A stretch of DNA of 5,900 nt from Spirochaetaceae bacterium (GTDB taxonomy: Bacteria > Spirochaetota > Spirochaetia > Treponematales > Breznakiellaceae): positions 1 through 5,900 of the forward strand of contig JAIRTD010000047.1 of the NCBI GenBank assembly GCA_031255115.1, written 5' to 3'. Within the stretch, counting starts at the first letter, position 1, and each line of letters opens with the position of its first letter. The position numbers and the translations under genes are program-made. The notes beneath the pieces were generated by a model. It did not search any database. It saw nothing but the letters and a program-made list of their open reading frames with translations, and had not been told where the DNA came from. Below, one piece after another: positions 1 through 5,642 of the stretch.

Positions 1-1
1 C

Positions 2-253
2 CAGAGCAGCGTGGATGACATAAAAGAAGACCTGCAAGACTTGCTGGATAACGCAGTAGGCCCCGTAACTTTTACCGAACTTACCTATGATGATACCGTA
101 ACTGCGTACTTCTGCAAGTATAGTGCCGGTTCCTATGAGTGTGAGATTGTGTTCTTCACAAAAGAGCATATTTGGCAGGCAGGGGGAAACGTATTCCTTG
201 TTCCCCCAGGCGCTGTGTTCGTCAGGATCGGCCCAAGCGACGACGGCGAATAG
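2..253 (+). CDS. Hypothetical protein, C-terminal part (truncated by window edge)
   Basis: The reading frame is open from the left edge to a TAG at 251-253. A GTG at 11 could serve as a start, but nothing like a ribosome binding site precedes it and the frame stays open upstream. This is therefore most likely the last 80-odd residues of a longer protein. The visible part starts acidic, with aspartates, glutamates and lysines in a probable helix. It continues into a beta-rich stretch with many aromatic residues and a VPPGAVFV turn, and ends in an acidic tail. It has no signal peptide, membrane segment or catalytic motif that I recognise. It converges with arfB across the parS/repeat region. 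I assign no function. That it is coding at all rests on open frame and composition only. Confidence 0.5.
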   Translation, partial: QSSVDDIKEDLQDLLDNAVGPVTFTELTYDDTVTAYFCKYSAGSYECEIVFFTKEHIWQAGGNVFLVPPGAVFVRIGPSDDGE

Positions 254-303
254 TATAAAAACCTCAGAGTAACACTGTAAATACAGGGACTAAAATCTCC
301 CGC

Positions 304-345
304 CAGGCCGTATAATTGTTTCACGTGAAACATTTATACGGTCTG
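304..345. repeat. Extended palindrome around parS
   Basis: The dyad of parS continues outward on both sides. An 8-bp arm CCGTATAA at 308-315 is mirrored by TTATACGG at 334-341, and further matches reach 304 and 345. Only the pairs 316/333 and 307/342 fail across 42 bp. ParB itself needs only the central 16 bp, so the extra symmetry is unexplained. It could bind a second dimeric factor or form a cruciform. There is no T-run, so it does not look like an intrinsic terminator. Confidence 0.75.
317..332. promoter_or_regulatory. parS: parS centromere site (ParB binding site)
   Basis: The sequence TGTTTCACGTGAAACA is a perfect 16-bp palindrome. It is identical to the canonical bacterial parS consensus, the site on which ParB (Spo0J) loads, clamps and spreads to organise and segregate the chromosome origin region. 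parS sites usually cluster near oriC and parAB, so the site suggests this segment lies in the origin-proximal domain (inference). No parA or parB gene is in the window. It sits in non-coding DNA, so the match is not a by-product of codon use. Confidence 0.88.
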
Positions 346-387
346 ATTCATAGTAACGAAGCTCGTAAACAAAGCAACGCTTACAAG

Positions 388-600
388 ATACCCCGCCGCA
401 AGCAGCCAAACGTGCCCCACAATTTTTTGTCAAGCGCGGGGACGGGTAAAATTCCGGAAAAAACATTTGGAATTCCCCGCCGGAGCGTATCGAAGATAGC
501 GAAGGCGGATTCTACAAGCGTTTTTTCCGGGGTTTTACCTGTCCCCGGGGACATAAGATTTCGTGGATTAAGTTTAGCCCCTTGCGGCGGGGAGGTTCAT
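388..600 (+). repeat. Foldback (MITE-like) intergenic repeat, copy 1
   Basis: This non-coding element is self-complementary at several levels. The outer arms 391-402 and 581-592 pair perfectly. A 109-bp core (438-546) has about 27-bp inverted ends, which begin GGGGAC and end GTCCCC with roughly three mismatches, and a small TATC/GATA hairpin in the middle. The core recurs at 3308-3416 in reverse orientation with about eight differences, so it is a dispersed repeat. There is no transposase inside. It resembles a miniature inverted-repeat element or a REP/BIME-type hairpin repeat. Outer limits are judged from the alignment of the two copies and may be off by several bases; no target-site duplication could be fixed. 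It lies between convergent genes and its right end overlaps the arfB stop codon. Confidence 0.8.
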
Positions 601-1028
601 TCGTCTTCAATATAATAGCGCCGGGCGGATTTTTTTGCGCTGTGAAGGTGCTTTCGGGCGAGCCGTTTTTCCCGGGCGGCAGGAGAGGGTTTGCCGGGCC
701 GCCGGCGTTTGGGGATACGGGCCGAAGCGGCAATGAGGGCTTCCAGACGGGCATAGGCCCGTTCAAGGTTTATTTTTTGGGAACGTTCTTCCCTGGCAGT
801 AACAATAAGTTCCTCGGCCCCGTTTTCTTTGTGAACAAGCCTTGAGGCAAGGGTTTCCCTGAGGCGGGTCATTTCGGCTTCGGAAAGCCCCTCAAGGCGG
901 TTCAGGGCCAGGCGCAGGCTTACTTTGGTATTCACCTTGTTGACATTCTGGCCGCCAGGCCCGCCGGAGCGGGAAAAACTCATTTCCGCCCCGGCATGAA
1001 TGGATTGATAGACCAGCGCCATATCCAT
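597..1028 (-). CDS. arfB: Alternative ribosome-rescue factor ArfB (peptidyl-tRNA hydrolase)
   Basis: The 143-residue product matches the ArfB/YaeJ type of class I release-factor homologue (the E. coli protein has 140 residues). These proteins bind ribosomes stalled at the end of an mRNA and hydrolyse peptidyl-tRNA without needing a stop codon. The catalytic loop SGGPGGQNVNK is at residues 21-31 with GGQ at 25-27. The stop-codon-reading domain of RF1/RF2 is absent. The C-terminal third (from about residue 106) is the strongly basic tail, rich in Arg/Lys, that inserts into the empty mRNA channel; it ends unusually in a short acidic YYIEDE. The start ATG at 1028 is 11 bp after the metK stop, and a second in-frame ATG is two codons on. 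Neither has a good ribosome binding site, so translation may be coupled to metK. Its stop codon lies in the end of foldback repeat copy 1. Confidence 0.92.
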   Translation of the reverse strand: MDMALVYQSIHAGAEMSFSRSGGPGGQNVNKVNTKVSLRLALNRLEGLSEAEMTRLRETLASRLVHKENGAEELIVTAREERSQKINLERAYARLEALIAASARIPKRRRPGKPSPAAREKRLARKHLHSAKKSARRYYIEDE

Positions 1029-1039
1029 AGCAGTATCGG

Positions 1040-2209
1040 TTAGTTTATCGCCTTTTTCAGCGCTTCCGCTTTATCGGTCTTTTCCCAGGGGAATTCGCTC
1101 CTGCCGAAATGACCATAGGCGGCTGTTTTCTGATAGATTGGGCGGCGGAGGTCCAGGGTTTTGATGATTCCCGCCGGGGAAAGGTCAAAGATCGTTTGCA
1201 CGGCTTTTTCTATATTGGCTTCGGGGGCCTGACCGGTTCCAAACGTGTCGACCATGACCGATACCGGAAAGGGAACGCCTATGGCATAGGCTATTTCTAT
1301 TTCGCAGCGTGTCGCAAGGCCGGCGGCAACTATGTTTTTTGCCACATAGCGGGCCATATAGGCCGCGGAACGGTCTACCTTGGTGGGGTCCTTGCCGGAG
1401 AACGCGCCGCCTCCATGCCGGCCCATGCCGCCGTAGGTGTCAACAATGATTTTGCGTCCAGTAAGTCCAGTATCTCCAAAGGGGCCGCCCACAACAAAAC
1501 GGCCGGTAGGATTGATAAAATACTTGGTATCTTTGGCCAAAAGCCCCGTAGGTTCCAGAACGGGCCTGATAATACGGTCAATTATCGTTTCTTTGATGGT
1601 CGCGTAGGGAATATCCGGATCATGCTGATGAGAAACCACCACGGCGTCAATGCGCAGGGCCTTGTGGCCTTCGTATTCAACGGTTACCTGACTTTTGGCG
1701 TCGGGCCTGAGCCAGGCTATGGTTTTGTTTTTTCTAAGCTCCGCGGCGGTTTGCAGTATTCTGTGGGCCAGGGTAATGGGCAGGGGCATGAGCGCTTCGG
1801 TCTCGTTACAGGCAAAGCCGAACATCATGCCCTGGTCTCCGGCCCCCTGCTGGCCCTTGTACTCGTCAAGGCCGGTCCCGGAAACGCCCTGGCTAATATC
1901 AGGGGACTGGCTGTGTATCATGTCCAGGACTGCCATGGACTGGTAGTCAAGGCCGTAAGCGGGATCGGTATACCCTATATCCCGGACAAGATCCCTGACC
2001 GTATGCTGAAAATCAACAAAGGTTTTAGTGGTAATTTCGCCGCCTATAAGCACCATGGCGGTTGAGGCAAAACTTTCGCAGGCCACCCGGCTTTCAGAAT
2101 CGTCCTTGAGACAGGCGTCCAAAATCGCGTCGGAAATCTGATCGCAGAGCTTGTCGGGATGACCTTCCCCCACAGATTCAGAGGTAAAAAAATAACGGCG
2201 GCTATTCAT
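1040..2209 (-). CDS. metK: S-adenosylmethionine synthetase
   Basis: This cytosolic enzyme makes S-adenosylmethionine from ATP and methionine, releasing phosphate and diphosphate; S-adenosylmethionine is the cell's main methyl donor. The 389-residue product has normal length and all family signatures: GEGHPDK (14-20) with the catalytic His17 and metal-binding Asp19, [12 protein letters not shown] (122-133), [10 protein letters not shown] (244-253), and the loop [19 protein letters not shown] (266-284). A longer frame begins with TTG at 2224, but that extension contains the Shine-Dalgarno sequence AAGGAG. The correct start is therefore the ATG at 2209, six bases downstream. The gene leads a probable metK-arfB transcript and is divergent from the FMN-binding-like gene. 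No known SAM riboswitch class is evident in the leader, only a small hairpin. Confidence 0.98.
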   Translation of the reverse strand: MNSRRYFFTSESVGEGHPDKLCDQISDAILDACLKDDSESRVACESFASTAMVLIGGEITTKTFVDFQHTVRDLVRDIGYTDPAYGLDYQSMAVLDMIHSQSPDISQGVSGTGLDEYKGQQGAGDQGMMFGFACNETEALMPLPITLAHRILQTAAELRKNKTIAWLRPDAKSQVTVEYEGHKALRIDAVVVSHQHDPDIPYATIKETIIDRIIRPVLEPTGLLAKDTKYFINPTGRFVVGGPFGDTGLTGRKIIVDTYGGMGRHGGGAFSGKDPTKVDRSAAYMARYVAKNIVAAGLATRCEIEIAYAIGVPFPVSVMVDTFGTGQAPEANIEKAVQTIFDLSPAGIIKTLDLRRPIYQKTAAYGHFGRSEFPWEKTDKAEALKKAIN

Positions 2210-2215
2210 ACTATA

Positions 2216-2221
2216 CTCCTT
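2216..2221 (-). promoter_or_regulatory. metK ribosome binding site
   Basis: AAGGAG on the minus strand lies six bases before the ATG at 2209. It decides the start: the upstream TTG at 2224 would place the Shine-Dalgarno inside the coding region. Confidence 0.85.
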
Positions 2222-2233
2222 CAATAATGAACA

Positions 2234-2257
2234 GGACGAACCGGTTTTTCTTCGTCC
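2234..2257 (-). promoter_or_regulatory. Hairpin in metK 5' leader
   Basis: A perfect 7-bp stem, GGACGAA pairing with TTCGTCC around a 10-nt loop, lies 24 nt upstream of the metK start codon on the minus strand. It has no T-run and does not cover the Shine-Dalgarno. It may stabilise the mRNA or act in regulation, but could also be chance. No convincing sigma-70 hexamers were identified for metK. Confidence 0.3.
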
Positions 2258-2336
2258 CTAATAAGTGTAACAAAAAAGAGGAGTAAAAATCTATAACCTT
2301 TGGGCCGCATCATTTGTTTGGTAGGTAGAAGGGTTG

Positions 2337-2366
2337 TTGATTCTTTGCCGCGTGGCATAGTATAGT
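2337..2366 (+). promoter_or_regulatory. Putative sigma-70-type promoter of the FMN-binding-like gene
   Basis: The -35 candidate TTGATT (2337-2342) and the -10 candidate TATAGT (2361-2366) are 18 bp apart. Transcription would begin near 2373, giving a leader of about 48 nt. The leader contains a small CAGGCA/TGCCTG hairpin (2378-2394). Confidence 0.5.
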
Positions 2367-2405
2367 CATTACTGGACCAGGCAAATTCTGCCTGCCGGAA
2401 ATAAC

Positions 2406-2411
2406 AGGAGG
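2406..2411 (+). promoter_or_regulatory. Strong ribosome binding site of the FMN-binding-like gene
   Basis: AGGAGG lies nine bases before the ATG at 2421. It is the strongest Shine-Dalgarno in the window and suggests high expression. arfB, the ATPase gene and the two rightmost genes have no comparable site. Confidence 0.85.
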
Positions 2412-2420
2412 TTTTGAACT

Positions 2421-3191
2421 ATGAAGAAATTTGTAATACTGATGGCGCTTGTCCTCTGTGCGGTTACCGCTGTTACAGCCCAGACTCCCCGGGACGGATT
2501 CTATTTTGCCCAGGACGCGGCCTATGCCGCCAATGGCATGAAGAATCAGGTTGTCCTGCAGGTTCAGGGTGGTAAAATTACTTCCGCCAACTGGAACATT
2601 GTAAGTTATCAGCCCGGAGCCGCCGACCTCAAGGCAATAGCCGTCGCATCCGGCGGTTCAGCGGCAACCTGGGCGGGCAATGCCAAAAAGGCCGAAGATT
2701 TTCTTGTTTCAAGCCAGAACGTCAACGCCACATCGGTAAGCGGCGTTCCCGCTAATTTTGCCGTTGCGCCGTTCTTTACCCTGGTACGGAACGCCCTGGC
2801 CGCCGGACCGGTAGCCCGCGGCCCCTATACCAAGGATGGCTGGTACTATGCCGCCGCCGCCGCCAATGACACATACCACACCAGAAACACCGCTCTGGTT
2901 ACGGTAGTCAATGGAACCATTGTTGACGCCCTCTGGAATGGCATAATGCAGATGCAGGGAGTCAATCCTTCCAAGATACTTGCTTCCATCAGCAACGGCT
3001 ATCCCATGCCCGCGCCCCAGGGCGCCTGGCACATACAGGCCGCCAGGGCCTCGCAGGCGCTGGTTAGCGCAGGCGATCCTTCCAGAATCGCCGTTAAAGC
3101 CAACCAGACAACCGACGCCATTTCCGGCTGTACCATTATGGTAAAAGATTTCCTTGACGCTGCCACAGCGGCCCTCCGTTCCGCCCGCTAA
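2421..3191 (+). CDS. Exported protein with two FMN_bind-like repeats
   Basis: The 256-residue product starts with a classical signal peptide (KK then a hydrophobic stretch) and a likely signal peptidase I site after Ala20 (VTA before QT). Cys13 lies within the hydrophobic core with a poor lipobox, so a lipoprotein is less likely. The mature protein is an internal duplication. Repeat 1 (about 25-128) begins DGFYFA and repeat 2 (about 139-252) begins DGWYYA; each continues with a 'V..V..G.I..A.WN' strand pair and ends in a helix. Repeat 2 carries DAISGCT (232-238), resembling the D-x-x-SGAT FMN-attachment motif of FMN_bind proteins such as RnfG/NqrC and Ftp targets, where the threonine can be flavinylated. 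The matching place in repeat 1 reads VSGVP (106-110) and lacks that threonine. A periplasmic or surface redox role is possible but unproven. It is a single-gene unit with its own promoter, strong ribosome binding site and terminator. Confidence 0.72.
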   Translation: MKKFVILMALVLCAVTAVTAQTPRDGFYFAQDAAYAANGMKNQVVLQVQGGKITSANWNIVSYQPGAADLKAIAVASGGSAATWAGNAKKAEDFLVSSQNVNATSVSGVPANFAVAPFFTLVRNALAAGPVARGPYTKDGWYYAAAAANDTYHTRNTALVTVVNGTIVDALWNGIMQMQGVNPSKILASISNGYPMPAPQGAWHIQAARASQALVSAGDPSRIAVKANQTTDAISGCTIMVKDFLDAATAALRSAR

Positions 3192-3210
3192 GCCGGACAG
3201 CAACCAAACG

Positions 3211-3246
3211 AAAGCTCCAAAAACTCCAGTTTTTGGAGCTTTTTTT
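3211..3246 (+). terminator. Intrinsic terminator after the FMN-binding-like gene
   Basis: A perfect inverted repeat (3213-3224 pairing with 3229-3240, loop TCCA) is followed directly by a T-run (3240-3246), 20 nt beyond the stop codon. The A-run before the stem (3211-3213) extends the pairing but gives only a weak reverse terminator. Confidence 0.93.
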
Positions 3247-3259
3247 CGCAATTGGGTTT

Positions 3260-3473
3260 AATACCTCGCCCCAAGGGCTAAACTTGACCCATAAAATCTT
3301 ATGTCCCGGGGATGGGTAAAATCCCGGAAAAAACGCTTGTAGAATCCGCCTTCGCTATCTTCGATACACTCCGGCGGGGAATTCCAAATGTTTTTCCCGG
3401 TCTTTTCCCCGTCCCCGTGGTTGACAAAAAAAATTGTGAGTCAAGTTTAGCTCTTGGGGCGGGGAGGTTCATT
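3260..3473 (-). repeat. Foldback (MITE-like) intergenic repeat, copy 2 (inverted)
   Basis: This is a second copy of the element at 388-600, oriented oppositely by its asymmetric core (3308-3416). The outer arms are better preserved here. 3264-3288 pairs with 3440-3467, both containing the GCTAAACTTGAC / GTCAAGTTTAGC block, with one mismatch and a small length difference. The core is 109 bp in both copies and about 93% identical by eye. There is no coding potential of its own; frames across it only translate the repeat. It sits between the terminator of the FMN-binding-like gene and the 3' end of the ATPase gene, again between convergent genes. A TTGACA at 3421-3426 is a possible -35 hexamer but has no good -10 partner. 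Confidence 0.82.
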
Positions 3474-3541
3474 TTGAATAAATCAACCAACTTGTTGTAG
3501 GGCGGTATTGCTTGCCCGGAGATATGTGAATAAAGACAGCC

Positions 3542-4828
3542 TTATTCCCAGAGCTTGCTTATGGGGAGCGCGTAAAGCCGGTCTCCGGCCTTAAAGCTGA
3601 GTTCGCCGGTATAAAAAACAAAACCGGCCTTAAAATAATTACCGGCAAACTTGCGTAGGGCAATAAGGCCTTCAAAACAACCGGCGTCCGTACCGCCAGA
3701 GCTTTTAATTTCAAAACCATACACTGAACCATCAAGACATTCCAGGACCAAGTCAACTTCTTTGTTGTCATGGGTACGCCAGTGGCCGGACAGGACCGCG
3801 TCATCAAGCCAGGAAAGTTCTTTGAGGATTTCGGCCACAACAAAGGTTTCCAGCAGATGCCCGAATTCCGTAATGGAAGAAGCTTCTTTCGCGTTGAGTT
3901 TTTCGGGAGTCAGACCCAAAAGCCGCGCCGCAATACCGGAATCAAAAAAATGAATTTTTGGTTTTGCCGCAATCCGCGAACCCAGGGTTCTGCCCCAGGC
4001 TTCGAGCTTGTGCAGCATGAAGACATCTTCCAGGAGTTGTATATAATCCCGGGTGGTGGATAAATCAATGGCGGCAATCCGGGATAGTTTTTCTATAGAC
4101 AGTACCTGGGCGCTTTGTGCGGCAAGGTTCCGAAGCAGCGCGTACAGCCCCCGCTTGTTCCGTATTTTTGTAATGCCGGGAATATCCCGCTCAAGGGTTT
4201 GCTGTACATAATCATCAAACCAGCGATTCAGGCCCTGGGGGCCGCGCCTGACAGCCAGGGGAAAGCCGCCCCGGACAATGCGCTTGATATAGCTCTTGCG
4301 TGTTTCTCTGGAACCCCTGGTCCTGGCTTTGCGTATAAATCCCTCCGCGTCGGCAAGAATATGCGAAACAAGATTGGGAGCGCTGCCTTCAATCTCGGAC
4401 TGCGCGAAGGGGTATATTTTCATCCGGTGCATTCGTCCGGTCAGGGCCTGTACACTGCCGGGCAGGGCATTGTGCCTGATGGAACCGGTGATGATAAACT
4501 GGCCGGGCCGGCTTGAGATATTCATGCGCGCCTTGATGGCGTCAAGAATGGCAGGAACCCGCTGGTATTCGTCAATTAAAACAGGCGGCGCGTTGGAGAA
4601 TCTACCGTCCTGCCGGGTATAAAAACCAGGGTCCCGCGCCGCGTCTTCGCGTATTGTGGAATTATCAAAATCCAGTACCTGCGTCTTAAACCTCGCTGCC
4701 AGCGCGCGGATCAGCGTTGATTTGCCGACGGACCGTGGGCCTTCGAGGAGTATCACCGGTTCTTCCTTTGACCGGGTATAGGCAAGGCTGGTAACCCGCC
4801 GTGTATGTATGCTGCCGGATTCATTCAT
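3542..4828 (-). CDS. AAA_14 / DUF4143 family ATPase
   Basis: The 428-residue product has the two-part build of the widespread AAA_14-DUF4143 proteins. The N-terminal P-loop domain has Walker A GPRSVGKST (30-38), Walker B VLIDE (83-87) and a sensor-like FIITGS (111-116). A middle helical, winged-helix-like region follows. The C-terminal domain carries EVDLVLE (357-363) and FEIKSS (372-377), a spacing (Asp359, Glu373-x-Lys375) like a PD-(D/E)xK nuclease fold. The family's biological role is not settled; defence or mobile-DNA functions have been suggested. I chose the ATG at 4828. An in-frame GTG at 4837 overlaps a good -10 hexamer, and no Shine-Dalgarno serves either start, so the mRNA is probably leaderless. 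The gene is intact and alone, and five 23-bp repeats sit directly upstream. Confidence 0.9.
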   Translation of the reverse strand: MNESGSIHTRRVTSLAYTRSKEEPVILLEGPRSVGKSTLIRALAARFKTQVLDFDNSTIREDAARDPGFYTRQDGRFSNAPPVLIDEYQRVPAILDAIKARMNISSRPGQFIITGSIRHNALPGSVQALTGRMHRMKIYPFAQSEIEGSAPNLVSHILADAEGFIRKARTRGSRETRKSYIKRIVRGGFPLAVRRGPQGLNRWFDDYVQQTLERDIPGITKIRNKRGLYALLRNLAAQSAQVLSIEKLSRIAAIDLSTTRDYIQLLEDVFMLHKLEAWGRTLGSRIAAKPKIHFFDSGIAARLLGLTPEKLNAKEASSITEFGHLLETFVVAEILKELSWLDDAVLSGHWRTHDNKEVDLVLECLDGSVYGFEIKSSGGTDAGCFEGLIALRKFAGNYFKAGFVFYTGELSFKAGDRLYALPISKLWE

Positions 4829-4835
4829 CAGGACC

Positions 4836-4864
4836 ACTATAGCCTATTCCCGTTTTTTTGGCAA
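4836..4864 (-). promoter_or_regulatory. Putative promoter of the ATPase gene (leaderless transcript)
   Basis: On the minus strand TTGCCA (4864-4859) and TATAGT (4841-4836) are separated by exactly 17 bp. Seven bases separate the -10 from the ATG at 4828, so transcription would start at or next to the start codon. The first 23-bp repeat unit (4846-4868) overlaps the -35 and spacer, which fits an operator role. Confidence 0.5.
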
Positions 4865-4952
4865 CGTTATTCCCGGTTTTCGAGGCGCTTTATTCCCTCT
4901 TTTTACATATACTTATTCCCGGTTTTCGAGCAATATTATTCCCGGTTTTCGA
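4846..4952 (-). repeat. Iteron-like array, five direct repeats at 23-bp period
   Basis: ATTCCC recurs at 4846, 4869, 4892, 4915 and 4938, exactly 23 bp apart. Units 2, 4 and 5 share the identical block TTATTCCCGGTTTTCGA; units 1 and 3 are degenerate after ATTCCC. The remaining six bases between blocks vary. The period is not a multiple of three, so this is not a repeat in a protein. The gaps are far too short for CRISPR spacers. The array fills the space between the ATPase start and the protease stop. A binding-site array for an autoregulator or partner protein is the simplest reading. Confidence 0.85.
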
Positions 4953-4963
4953 TTGGCTGCCTG

Positions 4964-5605
4964 TTATACCCTACAGAAAACCGATACGAGGAAGAGCGAG
5001 AGACGGCCTATGGGAAGTATATCAAGGCTTGTTCTACTTTCAATAATAAGAATGATGAAAAGCAGCGGCGCTCCCAGCTTTATGATTTTTTTCTCTGTTT
5101 CGCTGCGCAGGTTGAGGCCCGAAAAGGCTATGTGGCTTCCGTCCAGGGGCGGCAGGGGTATTAGATTGAAGATAAAGAGGCCGAAGTTAATGGTCGCCCC
5201 GTACAGGAGCAGGTGAACCACGCTTATAAAGACGTCTATAAACCGCGGAACATCTGCCCCCATGAGGGACGCCGCGTATATACAGAGCCGGGCAAGCAGG
5301 GCAAAGATCACGCCGAGTACAAAGTTTGAAAGCGGGCCAGCCAGGGCGATTAAGGCCTTGTCCCGCCGGGGACGACGGAGCCGGTCCGGGGAAAACTGAA
5401 CCGGCTTTGCCCAGCCAAAACCCGCCACAAGGAGAAAGATGAGGCCCAGGATATCAATGTGCCTGAGGGGGTTAAAGGTGATTCTTCCCTGGTCTCTGGC
5501 CGTGGTGTCCCCCAGGGCAAGGGCCATACGGGCGTGGCTGTATTCATGGACCGTAAGGCCGATGAGTATCGCCGGGATAGGGTATATATATCTTTGCCAT
5601 TCCAT
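4964..5605 (-). CDS. Site-2 protease family (M50) membrane zinc metalloprotease
   Basis: The 213-residue product is an integral membrane protein of the short M50 type, the common bacterial 200-230-residue form without PDZ domain. HEYSH (20-24) in the first hydrophobic segment gives the zinc ligands His20 and His24 and the catalytic Glu21. NLIPLPPLDG (147-156) in a later segment provides the third ligand Asp155. Family marks between them include FNPLRHIDILG (44-54), GWAKPV (64-69) and ALAGPLSNF (87-95). Such proteases cut substrates inside the membrane, but the substrate cannot be told from sequence. A TTG at 5623 would add six residues. I prefer the ATG at 5605, after which the MEWQRYIYPIPAILIG start resembles the family, though no Shine-Dalgarno is visible. 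A TATAAT at 5637-5632 may be its -10 element. It lies upstream of the ATPase gene on the same strand, separated by the repeat array. Confidence 0.92.
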   Translation of the reverse strand: MEWQRYIYPIPAILIGLTVHEYSHARMALALGDTTARDQGRITFNPLRHIDILGLIFLLVAGFGWAKPVQFSPDRLRRPRRDKALIALAGPLSNFVLGVIFALLARLCIYAASLMGADVPRFIDVFISVVHLLLYGATINFGLFIFNLIPLPPLDGSHIAFSGLNLRSETEKKIIKLGAPLLFIILIIESRTSLDILPIGRLSLFLVSVFCRV

Positions 5606-5642
5606 AGTATAAACGTAGCACAAAAATCAGTATTATATAATT
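5606..5642. promoter_or_regulatory. AT-rich divergent promoter region
   Basis: Only 37 bp separate the protease ATG and the DUF2156-like ATG, which point away from each other. The spacer contains TATAAT on the minus strand (5637-5632) and TATTAT on the plus strand (5631-5636), six bases before the plus-strand ATG. Neither gene has a visible Shine-Dalgarno, and no good -35 element was found. Assignment rests on position and the -10-like hexamers. Confidence 0.4.

Noticed and set aside
133..615. Overlapping frames at 133-333 (-) and 316-615 (+), both beginning MFHVK.
   Set aside because: Their shared start is the parS palindrome read on both strands, and the rest translates the foldback repeat or the antisense of the leftmost gene. 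Not coding.
1109..2065. Long plus-strand open frame opposite metK (318 codons).
   Set aside because: Antisense shadow of metK, whose family motifs are complete on the minus strand.
388..3473. Composite transposon with the two foldback repeats as ends.
   Set aside because: No transposase and no target duplication found; the cargo includes essential metK, so two independent insertions are simpler.
3299..3500. Frames at 3299-3490 (-) and 3312-3500 (+) sharing an IPRRSVSKIAKADS peptide with the frame at 316-615.
   Set aside because: The identical peptide comes from the repeat core at both loci; there is no ribosome binding site or protein family behind it.
3474..3541. Weak short inverted repeats such as GGGC/GCCC between repeat copy 2 and the ATPase stop.
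   Set aside because: Stems of about 4 bp without a T-run do not support a terminator or RNA gene.
3541..3549. CTTATTCCC at the ATPase stop, matching the array block upstream of the gene.
   Set aside because: Only a 9-base match within coding sequence and without the GGTTTTCGA continuation; chance is sufficient.
4846..4952. Possible CRISPR array.
   Set aside because: The gaps between conserved blocks are only about 6-8 bp, too short for spacers, and no cas gene is present.
4805..5216. Plus-strand frames with recurring YSRF/IPGF peptides over the 23-bp array.
   Set aside because: The 23-bp period shifts frame at each unit and the frames run antisense to the protease; the peptide repetition is a by-product of the DNA repeat.
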